The notes beneath the pieces are model-generated. The model searched no databases. It had not been told where the DNA came from and saw only the letters and a program-made list of their open reading frames with translations. The translations under genes and the position numbers were made by a program. Source: IMCC45349 sp047219225 (GTDB taxonomy: Bacteria > Bacteroidota > Bacteroidia > Flavobacteriales > Flavobacteriaceae). From it: a stretch of 64,000 nt of DNA. How positions within the stretch are numbered: position 1 is the stretch's first letter; each line of letters begins with the position of its first letter. This document shows, one piece after another, positions 35,768 through 45,800 of the stretch. Location of the stretch: assembly GCF_047219225.1 (NCBI RefSeq), contig NZ_CP178208.1, positions 558,001 through 622,000 of the forward strand. The letters run 5' to 3'.

Positions 35768-36544
35768 ATGGAAGAAAAACTAACACGATTAAACAAGTAC
35801 CTAAGTGAAGCAGGTTATTGCTCTAGAAGAGCTGCTGATAAATTAATTGACGAAGGTCGTGTTACAATTAATGGTAAAGTTCCTGAAATGGGAACTAAAG
35901 TAAAGCATGATGACATTGTTGCTGTAGATGGTGAGGTTGTTAATAACAAAAACAATAATCGCACTTATTTAATGCTTAATAAACCTATTGGTATTGTGTG
36001 TACAACTGACACTAGAGTTGAAAAAGATAACATAATTGATTTTATAAACTATCACAAACGTATTTTTCCAATTGGTCGTTTAGACAAACCAAGCGAAGGC
36101 TTAATTTTACTTACTGACGATGGTGATATTGTAAATAAAATTCTAAGAGCTAGTAACAATCACGAAAAAGAGTATATAGTTACTGTTGACAAACCAATTT
36201 CACAAACGTTTATAGATAGAATGTCAAGAGGCATTCCAATTTTAGATACTGTTACAAAAAAATGTTTTGTAAAAAAGCTTAGTACTTACACTTTTAAAAT
36301 TGTTTTAACTCAAGGCTTAAATAGACAAATTCGTAGAATGTGTGAATACTTAAACTACGAAGTTACTAAGCTAAAAAGAGTTCGCATAATGAATATTAAC
36401 TTAGATATTCCAACTGGCGAATATCGAGAATTAACCAATTCTGAATTAAAAGAATTGAACGACTTACTAAGCGACTCTACTAAAACATATTTAGAAAAAA
36501 AATCAGGAAGAACCTCTCCAAAAAGAAGGACTAGAAATAAATAA
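35768..36544 (+). CDS. rluF: 23S rRNA pseudouridine(2604) synthase
   Basis: Isomerises a uridine of 23S rRNA (U2604 in E. coli) to pseudouridine. The 258-residue protein has an N-terminal S4 RNA-binding domain (RLNKYLSEAGYCSRRAADKL, IDEGRVTINGKV) and an RsuA/RluB-E/F catalytic domain with the active aspartate in FPIGRLDKPSEGLILLTDDG. NKPIGIVCTTD, NKILRASNNHEKEYIVTV and QGLNRQIRRMCEYL follow RluF more closely than RluB or RsuA, so I choose rluF over rluB. A basic tail (KKSGRTSPKRRTRNK) ends the chain. A TACTTTTG at 35756-35763 lies only 4 bp before the ATG. Confidence 0.93.
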   Translation: MEEKLTRLNKYLSEAGYCSRRAADKLIDEGRVTINGKVPEMGTKVKHDDIVAVDGEVVNNKNNNRTYLMLNKPIGIVCTTDTRVEKDNIIDFINYHKRIFPIGRLDKPSEGLILLTDDGDIVNKILRASNNHEKEYIVTVDKPISQTFIDRMSRGIPILDTVTKKCFVKKLSTYTFKIVLTQGLNRQIRRMCEYLNYEVTKLKRVRIMNINLDIPTGEYRELTNSELKELNDLLSDSTKTYLEKKSGRTSPKRRTRNK

Positions 36545-36592
36545 CTAAAGCCACTGCAAATTTATTTATAATAACATTTAGACTTTACAACT

Positions 36593-37015
36593 ATGAATTC
36601 AATTCAACCGTTTCATTTAGCAATTCCAGTTTGGAATTTAAAAGAGTGTAGAATGTTTTACAGAGATATCTTAGGTTGTTTAGAAGGTAGAAGCAGTAAA
36701 CATTGGGTTGATTTTAATTTTTTCGGACATCAATTAGTCATCCATTACAAGCCTAAAAATGAATTAGAACTACATACTAATTCTGTAGATGGAAAAAATG
36801 TACCTGTTCCTCATTTTGGAGTAATTCTACCTTGGGATACGTTTCAGTCTTTTTCAAAAGAACTTATTCATAAGCAAATTAATTTTATTATTGAACCCTA
36901 TATTCGCTTTAAAGGAGAAACAGGAGAACAAGCTACAATGTTCTTTTTAGACCCTTCTGGAAATGCATTGGAATTTAAATCATTTAAAGACCAATCTCAA
37001 ATCTTTACCAAATAG
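36593..37015 (+). CDS. VOC family protein (glyoxalase/dioxygenase fold)
   Basis: A 140-residue vicinal-oxygen-chelate protein made of two beta-alpha-beta-beta-beta units (HLAIPVWNLKECRMFYRDIL, then HFGVILPWDTFQSFSKEL). Likely metal ligands are His8 in QPFHLAI, a His in the VPHFGV segment and Glu in PSGNALEFKSF. The terminal DPSGNALEFKSF is the usual VOC signature. The family includes glyoxalases, extradiol dioxygenases and antibiotic-resistance proteins; this member looks like a generic VOC protein and the reaction cannot be read from sequence. Confidence 0.92.
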   Translation: MNSIQPFHLAIPVWNLKECRMFYRDILGCLEGRSSKHWVDFNFFGHQLVIHYKPKNELELHTNSVDGKNVPVPHFGVILPWDTFQSFSKELIHKQINFIIEPYIRFKGETGEQATMFFLDPSGNALEFKSFKDQSQIFTK

Positions 37016-37105
37016 TAAAACAATACTTGGCATAACAATTGTTAAACTCAAGATAGAATTACAATAAAATTGTAACTTCGCAACTCTATAAATCAAATCA
37101 TTACA

Positions 37106-38296
37106 ATGAAAAAAACAATCTTTTTTTTAGTAGCTATTAGCTCACTATCTGTTTACAGTCAAAGAATCTTATCAGAAAAAGTGAACTTCTTTGACATAAA
37201 CTTACCCCAAAAACCTTTAGCCGAAAATGTAAAAACATATAAGGTTATTGTAGAAACACCATATACATTAACTGCTGCTGATGTAGAACAACAATCGCTA
37301 ATTGACTTTGAACAGGAAAAAGCAAATTATGCACAAGTAGTAGAACAAAGTAAAGTAGACTTTGAGCAACAATTAAAAGATCATGACGAAGCTGTTGCAC
37401 AAGCAAAAGAAAAGTATGAAATTGAAATGAAAGATTTCAAAGAGCTTACATTATTAGAAAGACTAGCTTTAACAGACCAAGGTAAAAAACCTCAATTAAA
37501 AACTCCAAGCAAACCTGTTTATAGAAAACCAAGCGAACCTATTTACAGAAAGCCTAACTTAAATGATTATCTAATTTTCGACAATCAATCCTTATCAGAT
37601 AACATAACATTACATGGTTATGACAAAGGTGGTGAGGATGTTTTGTTTTTAGTGAATTTTTCTAAAATGAACTTTCAAGATAATGGAGGTCAGACATTTT
37701 ACAGTCAACCTACAAAGCTTCAAGTAATTGAAAATGGAGCTCCTATAGATGAAAAAACATTTCATGACGAATCTAAATTTCTAACATCTTCTACAAGTAA
37801 TACTATTGACTTAAATCGTTATGAAAAGAAGAACGTAATGAAGCTTATTAAAGAAATTGAAGCTTACATTAATGAGCAATATGGATATAAACCAGTAGCA
37901 GCTTCGATTGAAATAGGACACCCAAAAAACAAAAAACGCGAATACGACCAATTAGAAAAAGCAAAAATAGTTGCTGTTTCTGCTTTTAAAAAGCTGACTC
38001 AAAATGCAAATGTAGATGTATTAAAAAGGGTTAAAGGAGAACTAGAAAAAGCAAAAGGTATTTGGAAAGCTGAACTTACAAAAGTTAACTACTCTGATAA
38101 AAAAGCACTTTACAATAAAGACATAGCTACTATGATTTACTTTAACTTACTTAAAGTAGATATAATTCTTAAAGATAAAGATGCTGCCCACGCTACTCTT
38201 GATGAAGTTCAAAATGTAAAAATAGATTTAGACTTAAATTATACTAACGAAAACATTTTAAATAAACTTGAAAACCAAGTTTACAATATGAAATAG
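37106..38296 (+). CDS. Secreted coiled-coil protein of unknown function
   Basis: A 396-residue protein with signal peptide MKKTIFFLVAISSLSVYSQ. Residues about 60-120 are a charged coiled coil (DFEQEKANYAQVVEQSKVDF, EQQLKDHDEAVAQAKEKYEI). It is followed by a PxYRKPxEPIYRKPN proline/lysine repeat, a beta-rich middle region, and an alpha-helical C-terminal half with TPR-like helices (KDKDAAHATLDEVQNVKIDL). I recognise no family. It probably resides in the periplasm. It is followed after 22 bp by another secreted protein of unknown function, so the two are likely co-expressed and may be partners. Confidence 0.82.
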   Translation: MKKTIFFLVAISSLSVYSQRILSEKVNFFDINLPQKPLAENVKTYKVIVETPYTLTAADVEQQSLIDFEQEKANYAQVVEQSKVDFEQQLKDHDEAVAQAKEKYEIEMKDFKELTLLERLALTDQGKKPQLKTPSKPVYRKPSEPIYRKPNLNDYLIFDNQSLSDNITLHGYDKGGEDVLFLVNFSKMNFQDNGGQTFYSQPTKLQVIENGAPIDEKTFHDESKFLTSSTSNTIDLNRYEKKNVMKLIKEIEAYINEQYGYKPVAASIEIGHPKNKKREYDQLEKAKIVAVSAFKKLTQNANVDVLKRVKGELEKAKGIWKAELTKVNYSDKKALYNKDIATMIYFNLLKVDIILKDKDAAHATLDEVQNVKIDLDLNYTNENILNKLENQVYNMK

Positions 38297-38318
38297 TTAT
38301 AATTATAAAACTCTCACA

Positions 38319-39752
38319 ATGCGTCTAAAACATATAACAACTATTGCTTTAAGCATTTTTACAGCTTTAAGCTTTGCTCAACAATATAATATTGAAGCTA
38401 GCTCTCAATATGAAAAAGGACATCCAAATGAAGTACATCATATAGCATTTCAAACTGCATATGGGTTTTCTACCTATGGTTATTTGGATAATGTTTTTAT
38501 GGATAATACTAAAGAAATTACCATAACCAAATACGACCAAGAGCTTAAAGCCTTTGACACTTATAAATTCAACTTACCAAAATTAGGTAATCGTGCTGCT
38601 GATTTATTAAAAGTAATTGAGCTTGAAAATAAATTAGTTTTCATTTCAAAATCTATGGATAAAGCTAAAGCTGCACATGAAGTTTATGCCCAAGTTTATA
38701 ATAATGAAACAGGAGTAGTAGAAGACACAAAAACACTAGCATCTATTGCTATAGAAAAATTATCTAAATCTGGTTTTTTTCAAGTGAGTATCTCTCCAGA
38801 CAACACTAAAATTGGAATTTTAGCAAATTTACCTTTTGTAAAAAAAACAAAAGAAAAAATTAAAGTTTGGGTATACGACTCAAATCTTAATGAATTATGG
38901 AAAGCTAATCACACATTAGAATTTGATAGTGAGCGTGCCTATGATGAAACTCTTTTAGTTTCAAATTCGACTGAAGCTTTCATCTTAAAAAAGCAAGATT
39001 ACCACAAAAAAACTGCTACAGCACATTTATTAAAAATAAACAGTAGTACTATTGATGTATCCTTAATATCAAAAAGCGATTTTAAACCAAGAGATGTAAA
39101 GTTAATAAGTACAGGGATTAACGATGTGCTTTTAGGTTTCTATTGGGATGGAAAAAAGCCTGCTGTTCAAATGAACACTACTCCTGGAGACGATACCCAA
39201 GGTGTATTTATGTATGATTTAGATTCTAACAAAATTACTGCTCAGCATAAATGGAATGCTCAAGGAAATACTAATGATTTAAAAAGCCTTAAAATTGTAG
39301 ATACAAAAGTTTTTGCCGATGATATTTATATTTTAGGTGAAAAACAATTAACTGACAGTGAGTTTAAACCAAATTCAACAGAGTTAAAATACTCTCATAC
39401 TTTTGGGCCAGCAATTTTAATCAACTTAAATGTTGATGGTACGCTTAAAAAAATGAATTTCATTTTTGACTCTAAAGTATTTCAAGACGAACAAAAAGAA
39501 AAAGGGTCGTTTTATATGCTTGAAACTGTAGATGGATTACGTTTATTTTACAATAAAAATAGTTTTACTATTTCTTCTTATTACGCTGAAGATAAAGTTA
39601 CATACCCTACTTTAAGCGCTAAACGACCAAGTGGATCAACATTGTATCCACATTTAATACCTCATTCAGTCACTCCAGTAAGCAACCATAATATGATTTA
39701 CTTCATTTCTAAATATGACTCAAACTATTGGTTTCATAGAGTAACATGGTAA
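38319..39752 (+). CDS. Secreted protein of unknown function, possible beta-propeller
   Basis: A 477-residue protein with a signal peptide (MRLKHITTIALSIFTALSFAQ). The mature chain consists of alternating beta segments with regularly spaced aromatic and Asp/Lys residues (ISPDNTKIGILANLPF, KIKVWVYDSNLNELWKA, VLLGFYWDGKKPAVQMN), which suggests a propeller. It has no sorting domain and no catalytic motif I can name. It shares an operon with the coiled-coil protein upstream. An imperfect GC-rich hairpin follows the stop. Confidence 0.82.
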   Translation: MRLKHITTIALSIFTALSFAQQYNIEASSQYEKGHPNEVHHIAFQTAYGFSTYGYLDNVFMDNTKEITITKYDQELKAFDTYKFNLPKLGNRAADLLKVIELENKLVFISKSMDKAKAAHEVYAQVYNNETGVVEDTKTLASIAIEKLSKSGFFQVSISPDNTKIGILANLPFVKKTKEKIKVWVYDSNLNELWKANHTLEFDSERAYDETLLVSNSTEAFILKKQDYHKKTATAHLLKINSSTIDVSLISKSDFKPRDVKLISTGINDVLLGFYWDGKKPAVQMNTTPGDDTQGVFMYDLDSNKITAQHKWNAQGNTNDLKSLKIVDTKVFADDIYILGEKQLTDSEFKPNSTELKYSHTFGPAILINLNVDGTLKKMNFIFDSKVFQDEQKEKGSFYMLETVDGLRLFYNKNSFTISSYYAEDKVTYPTLSAKRPSGSTLYPHLIPHSVTPVSNHNMIYFISKYDSNYWFHRVTW

Positions 39753-39778
39753 AAACACTTTTTAATATAGCATAAAAA

Positions 39779-39810
39779 CAGCGCTCAAAAGCTAAAGCTT
39801 GAGAGCGCTG
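39779..39810. terminator. Possible terminator hairpin between convergent genes
   Basis: CAGCGCTC (39779-39786) pairs with GAGCGCTG (39803-39810), enclosing a weaker inner helix of AGCT repeats. There is no T-run on the plus side, so it may act only as a barrier or as a weak terminator. Confidence 0.45.
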
Positions 39811-39838
39811 AAAGTTGCTATTAAATCAATAATGTTAC

Positions 39839-42800
39839 TTATTTATCTAATATAACTTTTTTAATAAGTGTTCCTTTATCAGTAATTATTTTTACATAAT
39901 ACACTTGACTTGGTAATCCATTCATATCTAAAATAACTTCTGAATTATCTATTGTATCAAAACGCTTAGATATTACTGTAGTTCCTATTAAATTATATAT
40001 CTTAACTTGAACATTAGATGCTATCTCTTGATTAAATTTAATATTCAGTTTGTCTCTCACTGGGTTAGGGAACAAATTAGCATCTAGATTTGATGTTAAC
40101 CTTACATTCCCGTTATATTGAGGACTATTTTTACATTTAGCATACGCCTTAATATTACAGCTTGTTTGACAACCATCTTCATCAGTAATTGTAACAGTAA
40201 ACATAGCTCCAACTAAACCAGGAACAAAATTAATTGTGCTTTGATTAGGGTCTGATGAAATGTACCATCCATTCAACATTGCAGATTCATTAACTTCCCA
40301 TTCATAAGTGTATGTTCCATCTAAATCTTCAGGCACTTGAGCAGTTAAATAATTATATATATCATTAGGGTTACCGTCGCAATAGATATAATCTCCAAAC
40401 CCTTTAACAATCTCACAACCAATTTTTTCTGGTTGATTTACCTTAATTAAAACTGATTTTACACATGGATTAACAATTCTAGCCCCCTCATCAATCAAGG
40501 TAGCTTGAACAATATATAATCCAGCTTCAAAAGTAGCTTGTCCACTTAAATCAGGTCCAACTCCATTTTTCTGAATTACATAAGTAGCCCCTTCACTTAA
40601 ATTTGTTACTGTTATTGTTCCATCATTACCTCCATAACATGTCACATCAGTAGATGTAGCTGAAACATTAACTAACTCAGGCTCAATGATTTCTATCTCT
40701 TCAACAATTATACATTCGTCAATATCTACACCTTCAAAGTATGCCATTATAGTATAGTTTCCAGGAGTATATAATGCATTTGGATTGTATGGCTCTCCAT
40801 TTACAGTAACCATAGCTCCTTCAGTTACATAATTAACTGTTATTGTAGCATCTTCAAGTCCATAACAAGTAACATTTGTATAATCATAATCTAACTCAAT
40901 ACATATACAGTCAGGTGCTTCAATACTTATTGAGTCTTTACACCCTTCATCACTTGTAACGTCTACTACTATATCTGTATTTTTTGGTATATCAATTATT
41001 GAATACATATTGTTACCATTGTCTACAACATTACCAGCACTACTAACAACTAATCCACCACTAATTTGTATTTGAACACTATATGTTTGAGCATAATTTG
41101 TACATTCAGGTTCACCTACCACTACTATTTCTGGTAATGGATTTACAGTAACAGTTATATCTGATGTATTAGAGCAATTAGCTACAAAATAACTTCCTAT
41201 TGGTATTGGTGTATTGGCAGTATTATTTAATGACTCACCATCAAAAACATTTTTCCCACTAAACACCCAATTAGATAATACAAATGTAGAACCATCTGCT
41301 CCTGTGTTATTCTTTCTATAAGCCCAACCATCCAGATACTCCCAAGGATGCCCTGTACCATCAACACCTACTTCTCCAAATACATCTACAACTACTCCAT
41401 TTTTAAACAACTCTAATGAATCATCACCATTTATATTTGCTGCGCCATCAGTATAATCTGGAGCAAAGCCAAAGAAGTTTGTAAACTCATCTGTATCTGA
41501 TGCTAGGTAAATATAATCTCCTGCAGATACAGCTACTGCTGGAAAAGTAAATTCCTCTCCATCTGATCCTCCTGCATTATTAGCACTTCCAAATCCGTAG
41601 ACGCTCATATCTGCGATATCATTTAACACAAACAACTCTACTCCTTTAGGTTTGCCACCTGTAAGTGGCCCATCATAAACTCCTGTTATTACTAAATCAT
41701 CTTCACTAGACTCAGTATAAGAATAGGTGATTATATGATTTCCTGCTCCTGCAATAGCAGGGTCAAATAAACCATTTTCATCTACACCATTCCCAGAGAA
41801 ACTACCTCCTTCTGGTGTTGCAAAAATTTGAACTGCATCCTCATCTATACACAATGGATCTACAGGTGAAATAATAATTTCTGGTAAGTCTTTAATAACT
41901 ACTAACACTGTAGCAGAATCATCAGGACAAGGAGAAGTTCCAGTAACAGTATAAGTATAAACTCCTGCCTCATCATTTGCAGTATCAAAAACTCCATCAT
42001 GTGGTATTCCATCTGGATTCACCCAACTACCACCTATATCTTCATTTGTTATATAATCATTTAAACTGTAACTATTTGCATCATCAATACAAACTGTAAG
42101 CTCTCCATCCTCACCTGCATAAACTGGTTCTGTAGCCTGAACTGTAAATTGAGATACACAACTAATTCCATTAGGATTACAGTCGTCAAATGCAATTAAT
42201 TCAAATTCTAAACTAATATCCTCACCACAAACATATTCTGGCAATTGTGGAATATCTGCAATATTAGAAGTTGTATAACATCCATAAGCTACTACAAATT
42301 CTGAAACCCAAATATTATAAGCGTTTTCAATTTCTTGATCAGTAATTGGAGAATTTAGATTTACAGGTGCTGGACAACTAACAGTTAAGTCTTCAGCCGA
42401 TTCAACAATAAAACTACCTGAGCAACTTCCTTCGGAACAATCATCCTCTGCTGTTAATATAAACTGTAAATTAATTCCTTCTCCACATACAAAATCAGGC
42501 AATGAAGGAATTTGATCTAAATTGGAAATTGTATTACATCCTCCATAAACATTAAATCCTGTAATCCATATATTATATTGGTTTATAATTTCTTCTTCTG
42601 TACTACATGAAGGCATAATAGTATGTCTATCTTCTCTACATTCAACCACTAAATCTTGAGCTTCTTTAACTATAAATGTAGATGAACAGCTAGCATTATC
42701 TGTACAAGCATCACTAGCTATTAATGTAAAACTCAAATTAATTGCTTCTCCACAGTTAAAATCTGGCAATAACGGAATGTCGTCAATATTTGATATTGGA

Positions 42801-45800
42801 TTATCTCCATTATTAACCACAAATCCTGAATACCAAGCATTATAAGCACTTACTATCTCTCCTTCTGTCGCACAAGCATCTAATACTACTGGCTCTGGGC
42901 AACTAACACTCAATGGCGTTACACCCTCAACCGTAAATGTACTAGTACAACTAATACCATTTGGATGACAACGATCTGTAGCAATATAATTAAAGCTAAT
43001 ATCTACACCTGAACCACAATTATATTCTGGTAATGGTGGTATTGAACCTATATTTGTTGTCACATCGCAGCCTCCTGAGTAATTAAACGACGTTAACCAA
43101 CTATCATAAGCATCTTGTATTTGTTGCTCAGTTAATGAAGATCCTAGTGCTACTGGTTGTGGACAAGTAACCTCCAATTGAGGAGATGGCACAATTGTAA
43201 ATGTTGCAGTTTCTGATTGTATCTCACATAAATCATTTACCGTATATGTTAATTCTACTGTACCTCCAGAACATAAATCTGGAGCACTTCCTCCCGGAAA
43301 TACAACTTGTGGATCACAACCTCCACTATGATTAAACTCCTGTAAGAATCCATTATTAAAAAATTCGTTAAGATCATCTTGAGATTCAAAGTTGCATGAA
43401 GGATAAGACACATCCTCTACTTCTGTTAATACTAAGCTTGAATCAAACGCCCTTACAATAAATGTACACTCTATTGGTTGTGTTGGAATTCCACATGCAT
43501 CATTAGCATAAACTAATACGCTCAGTACTTGATCTTGATTTTCGCATTGTGTTGGCATTTGTAAAGTACTTGGTTCTACCGAATATTCTACACTAGCATC
43601 ACAACCACCTGATGCACTAAAATTATTATATAATCCAGTCACCCAATTACTAAAAGCAATTCCTATTTCATTAGCAGTCGAACATCCATCTAAGTCATTT
43701 CCTCCTGGACAACTTCCTAATAGTTCTAATTCTTCCGCTGCACCAACATTAAATGTTGAAGTACAGTTTACATTATCCACACATGAGTCACTAGCATTTA
43801 ATGTAAAACTTAAATTAACAGCTTCTCCACAAGCAAAGTCAGGTAAACTTGGTATATCACCAATATTTGAGCTTGCATTACAACCATCATTTGCCGCAAA
43901 ACCTGCCACCCAAAGATCGTAAGCATCTTGTATTTCTTGTGCTGTAGAACACGAAGGTAAATTAACATCATCTGGACATTCTACTGTTAAAGGTGTAGAT
44001 GCTCCAACATTGAACGATGATTCACAAGAAACACCATTTGGCACACAAATATCTGATGCTGTTAATTCAAAGCTAAGATTAACACCATCTCCACACACAA
44101 AATTAGGTAAAGCTGGTAAACTAGCTATATTAGATGTTGGATTTGTTCCATTATTAACAGTAAATCCAGCTGACCAAATTGCGTAAGCATCTGCAATTTC
44201 TTGCTCAGTTGAACATGATGGTAAATTAACATCTACTGGACAAGAAACCGTTAAACCTACAGCTCCTTCTACTTCAAATGTCGAATTACACTCTAAAGCA
44301 TCAACATTACAGTTATCACTCGCCATTAACGTAAATGATAAGTTTATTGCTGTTCCACACACAAAATCTGGGAATGGTGGAATCTCTCCAATATTTGTTG
44401 ATGGATTACATCCACCTTCAACTACAAAACCTGCTACCCAAGCATCATAAGCATCTTGAATTTGCTGTTCAGTATAAGATGCATCTAGTGATACAGAGTC
44501 TGGACATGTTACACTTAATTCTGGGGCAGTAATAAGTGTAAATGTAGCCATATCCTCTTCGCTATCACATGCTCCTGTTGCTGTATATGTTACAGCTACA
44601 TCTATAGTATTACCTCCATTATCATCATTCTCTGTAAAATCACATAATGGCGGGTTTTGAACATATCCAGTTAAATCATTTGTCTCCCAATTAGCAGCAG
44701 TATTTAATCGTGTTCTAAGATCATTAAAATCTGAATGGCTATTACAATTAGCCAAAGTATATCTTGCATTGTCTATTTCTGGCGCTATTGAAATTGAATT
44801 AACTCCATCTGTAAACACACTAGGTTTTATAGACTTTGAAGAAGAATCACCATCTGCTGGAACTTGCCACGCTCCATTCATATGTATAGCTGCTACAAAT
44901 CCTGTTTCATTTACAGATGTAGGTATATTAGCTGGGTCATACGCAAATATTTGATCACCTCCTGTAGCTAAACTTAAACCTGAACCTGTTACTGTTCCTG
45001 CTATATTATTATGTTGATCTCTTGCTTCAAATGGAACTCTAGATAAAATTATCTGCGTTCCTGCAGGATAATCAGACGTAAATTGTAGCACAAAAGAACT
45101 TTCACCACTTCTAAAGCCTCCTGCTGGTAACCAACCATTTTCTGTAAAACCTATTTCCACTCCACTAGCCACACTTCTTAATAGAACTATTGTAAATGAA
45201 TCTTCTGCTACTCCAACTGGAAGGTTTGCTGCCGTTTCTGAATTATATGCAGAAAATGCAATATCACCTAATCCAAAAACACTAGCATCAAATGTTTGTG
45301 GTGAATCTCCACCTCCATCGCCTTCAGCACATAAGTCTGGTGCACTTAATCCATCCAATCCTGAATCTTGAACATCACAACCTCCTGAATATCCAAATCC
45401 TGATAGCCATGATGCAAATGCTACATCTAAAGCAGCTTGATTTTCAAAATCACAAGCATTTACAACTAAATCTTGAACATCGCTAATCATTAAATCATCA
45501 GCCGCAGCAACACTAAATGCTGAAGAACATGTCGCATTACTTGTACATGCATCACTTGCATTTAAAGTAAAACTTAAATTAACAGCCTCACCACAAGCAA
45601 AATCTGGCAAGTTTGGTATATCTCCAATGTTTGATATAGGGTTATCACCATTATTAACACTAAAACCATCCTTCCATGCATTATATGCTGCTAAAATATC
45701 TGCTTCTGTTGAACATTCTGGTAAGCTAACATCTATAGGACAATTTACACTTAATGGAGTAACTCCAGGAACATAAAAGGATGAACTACATGTTATTCCG

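Noticed and set aside
44335..45486. Plus-strand open frames opposite the giant adhesin
   Set aside because: They are antisense to a conserved-module coding frame and lack any start or composition signal.
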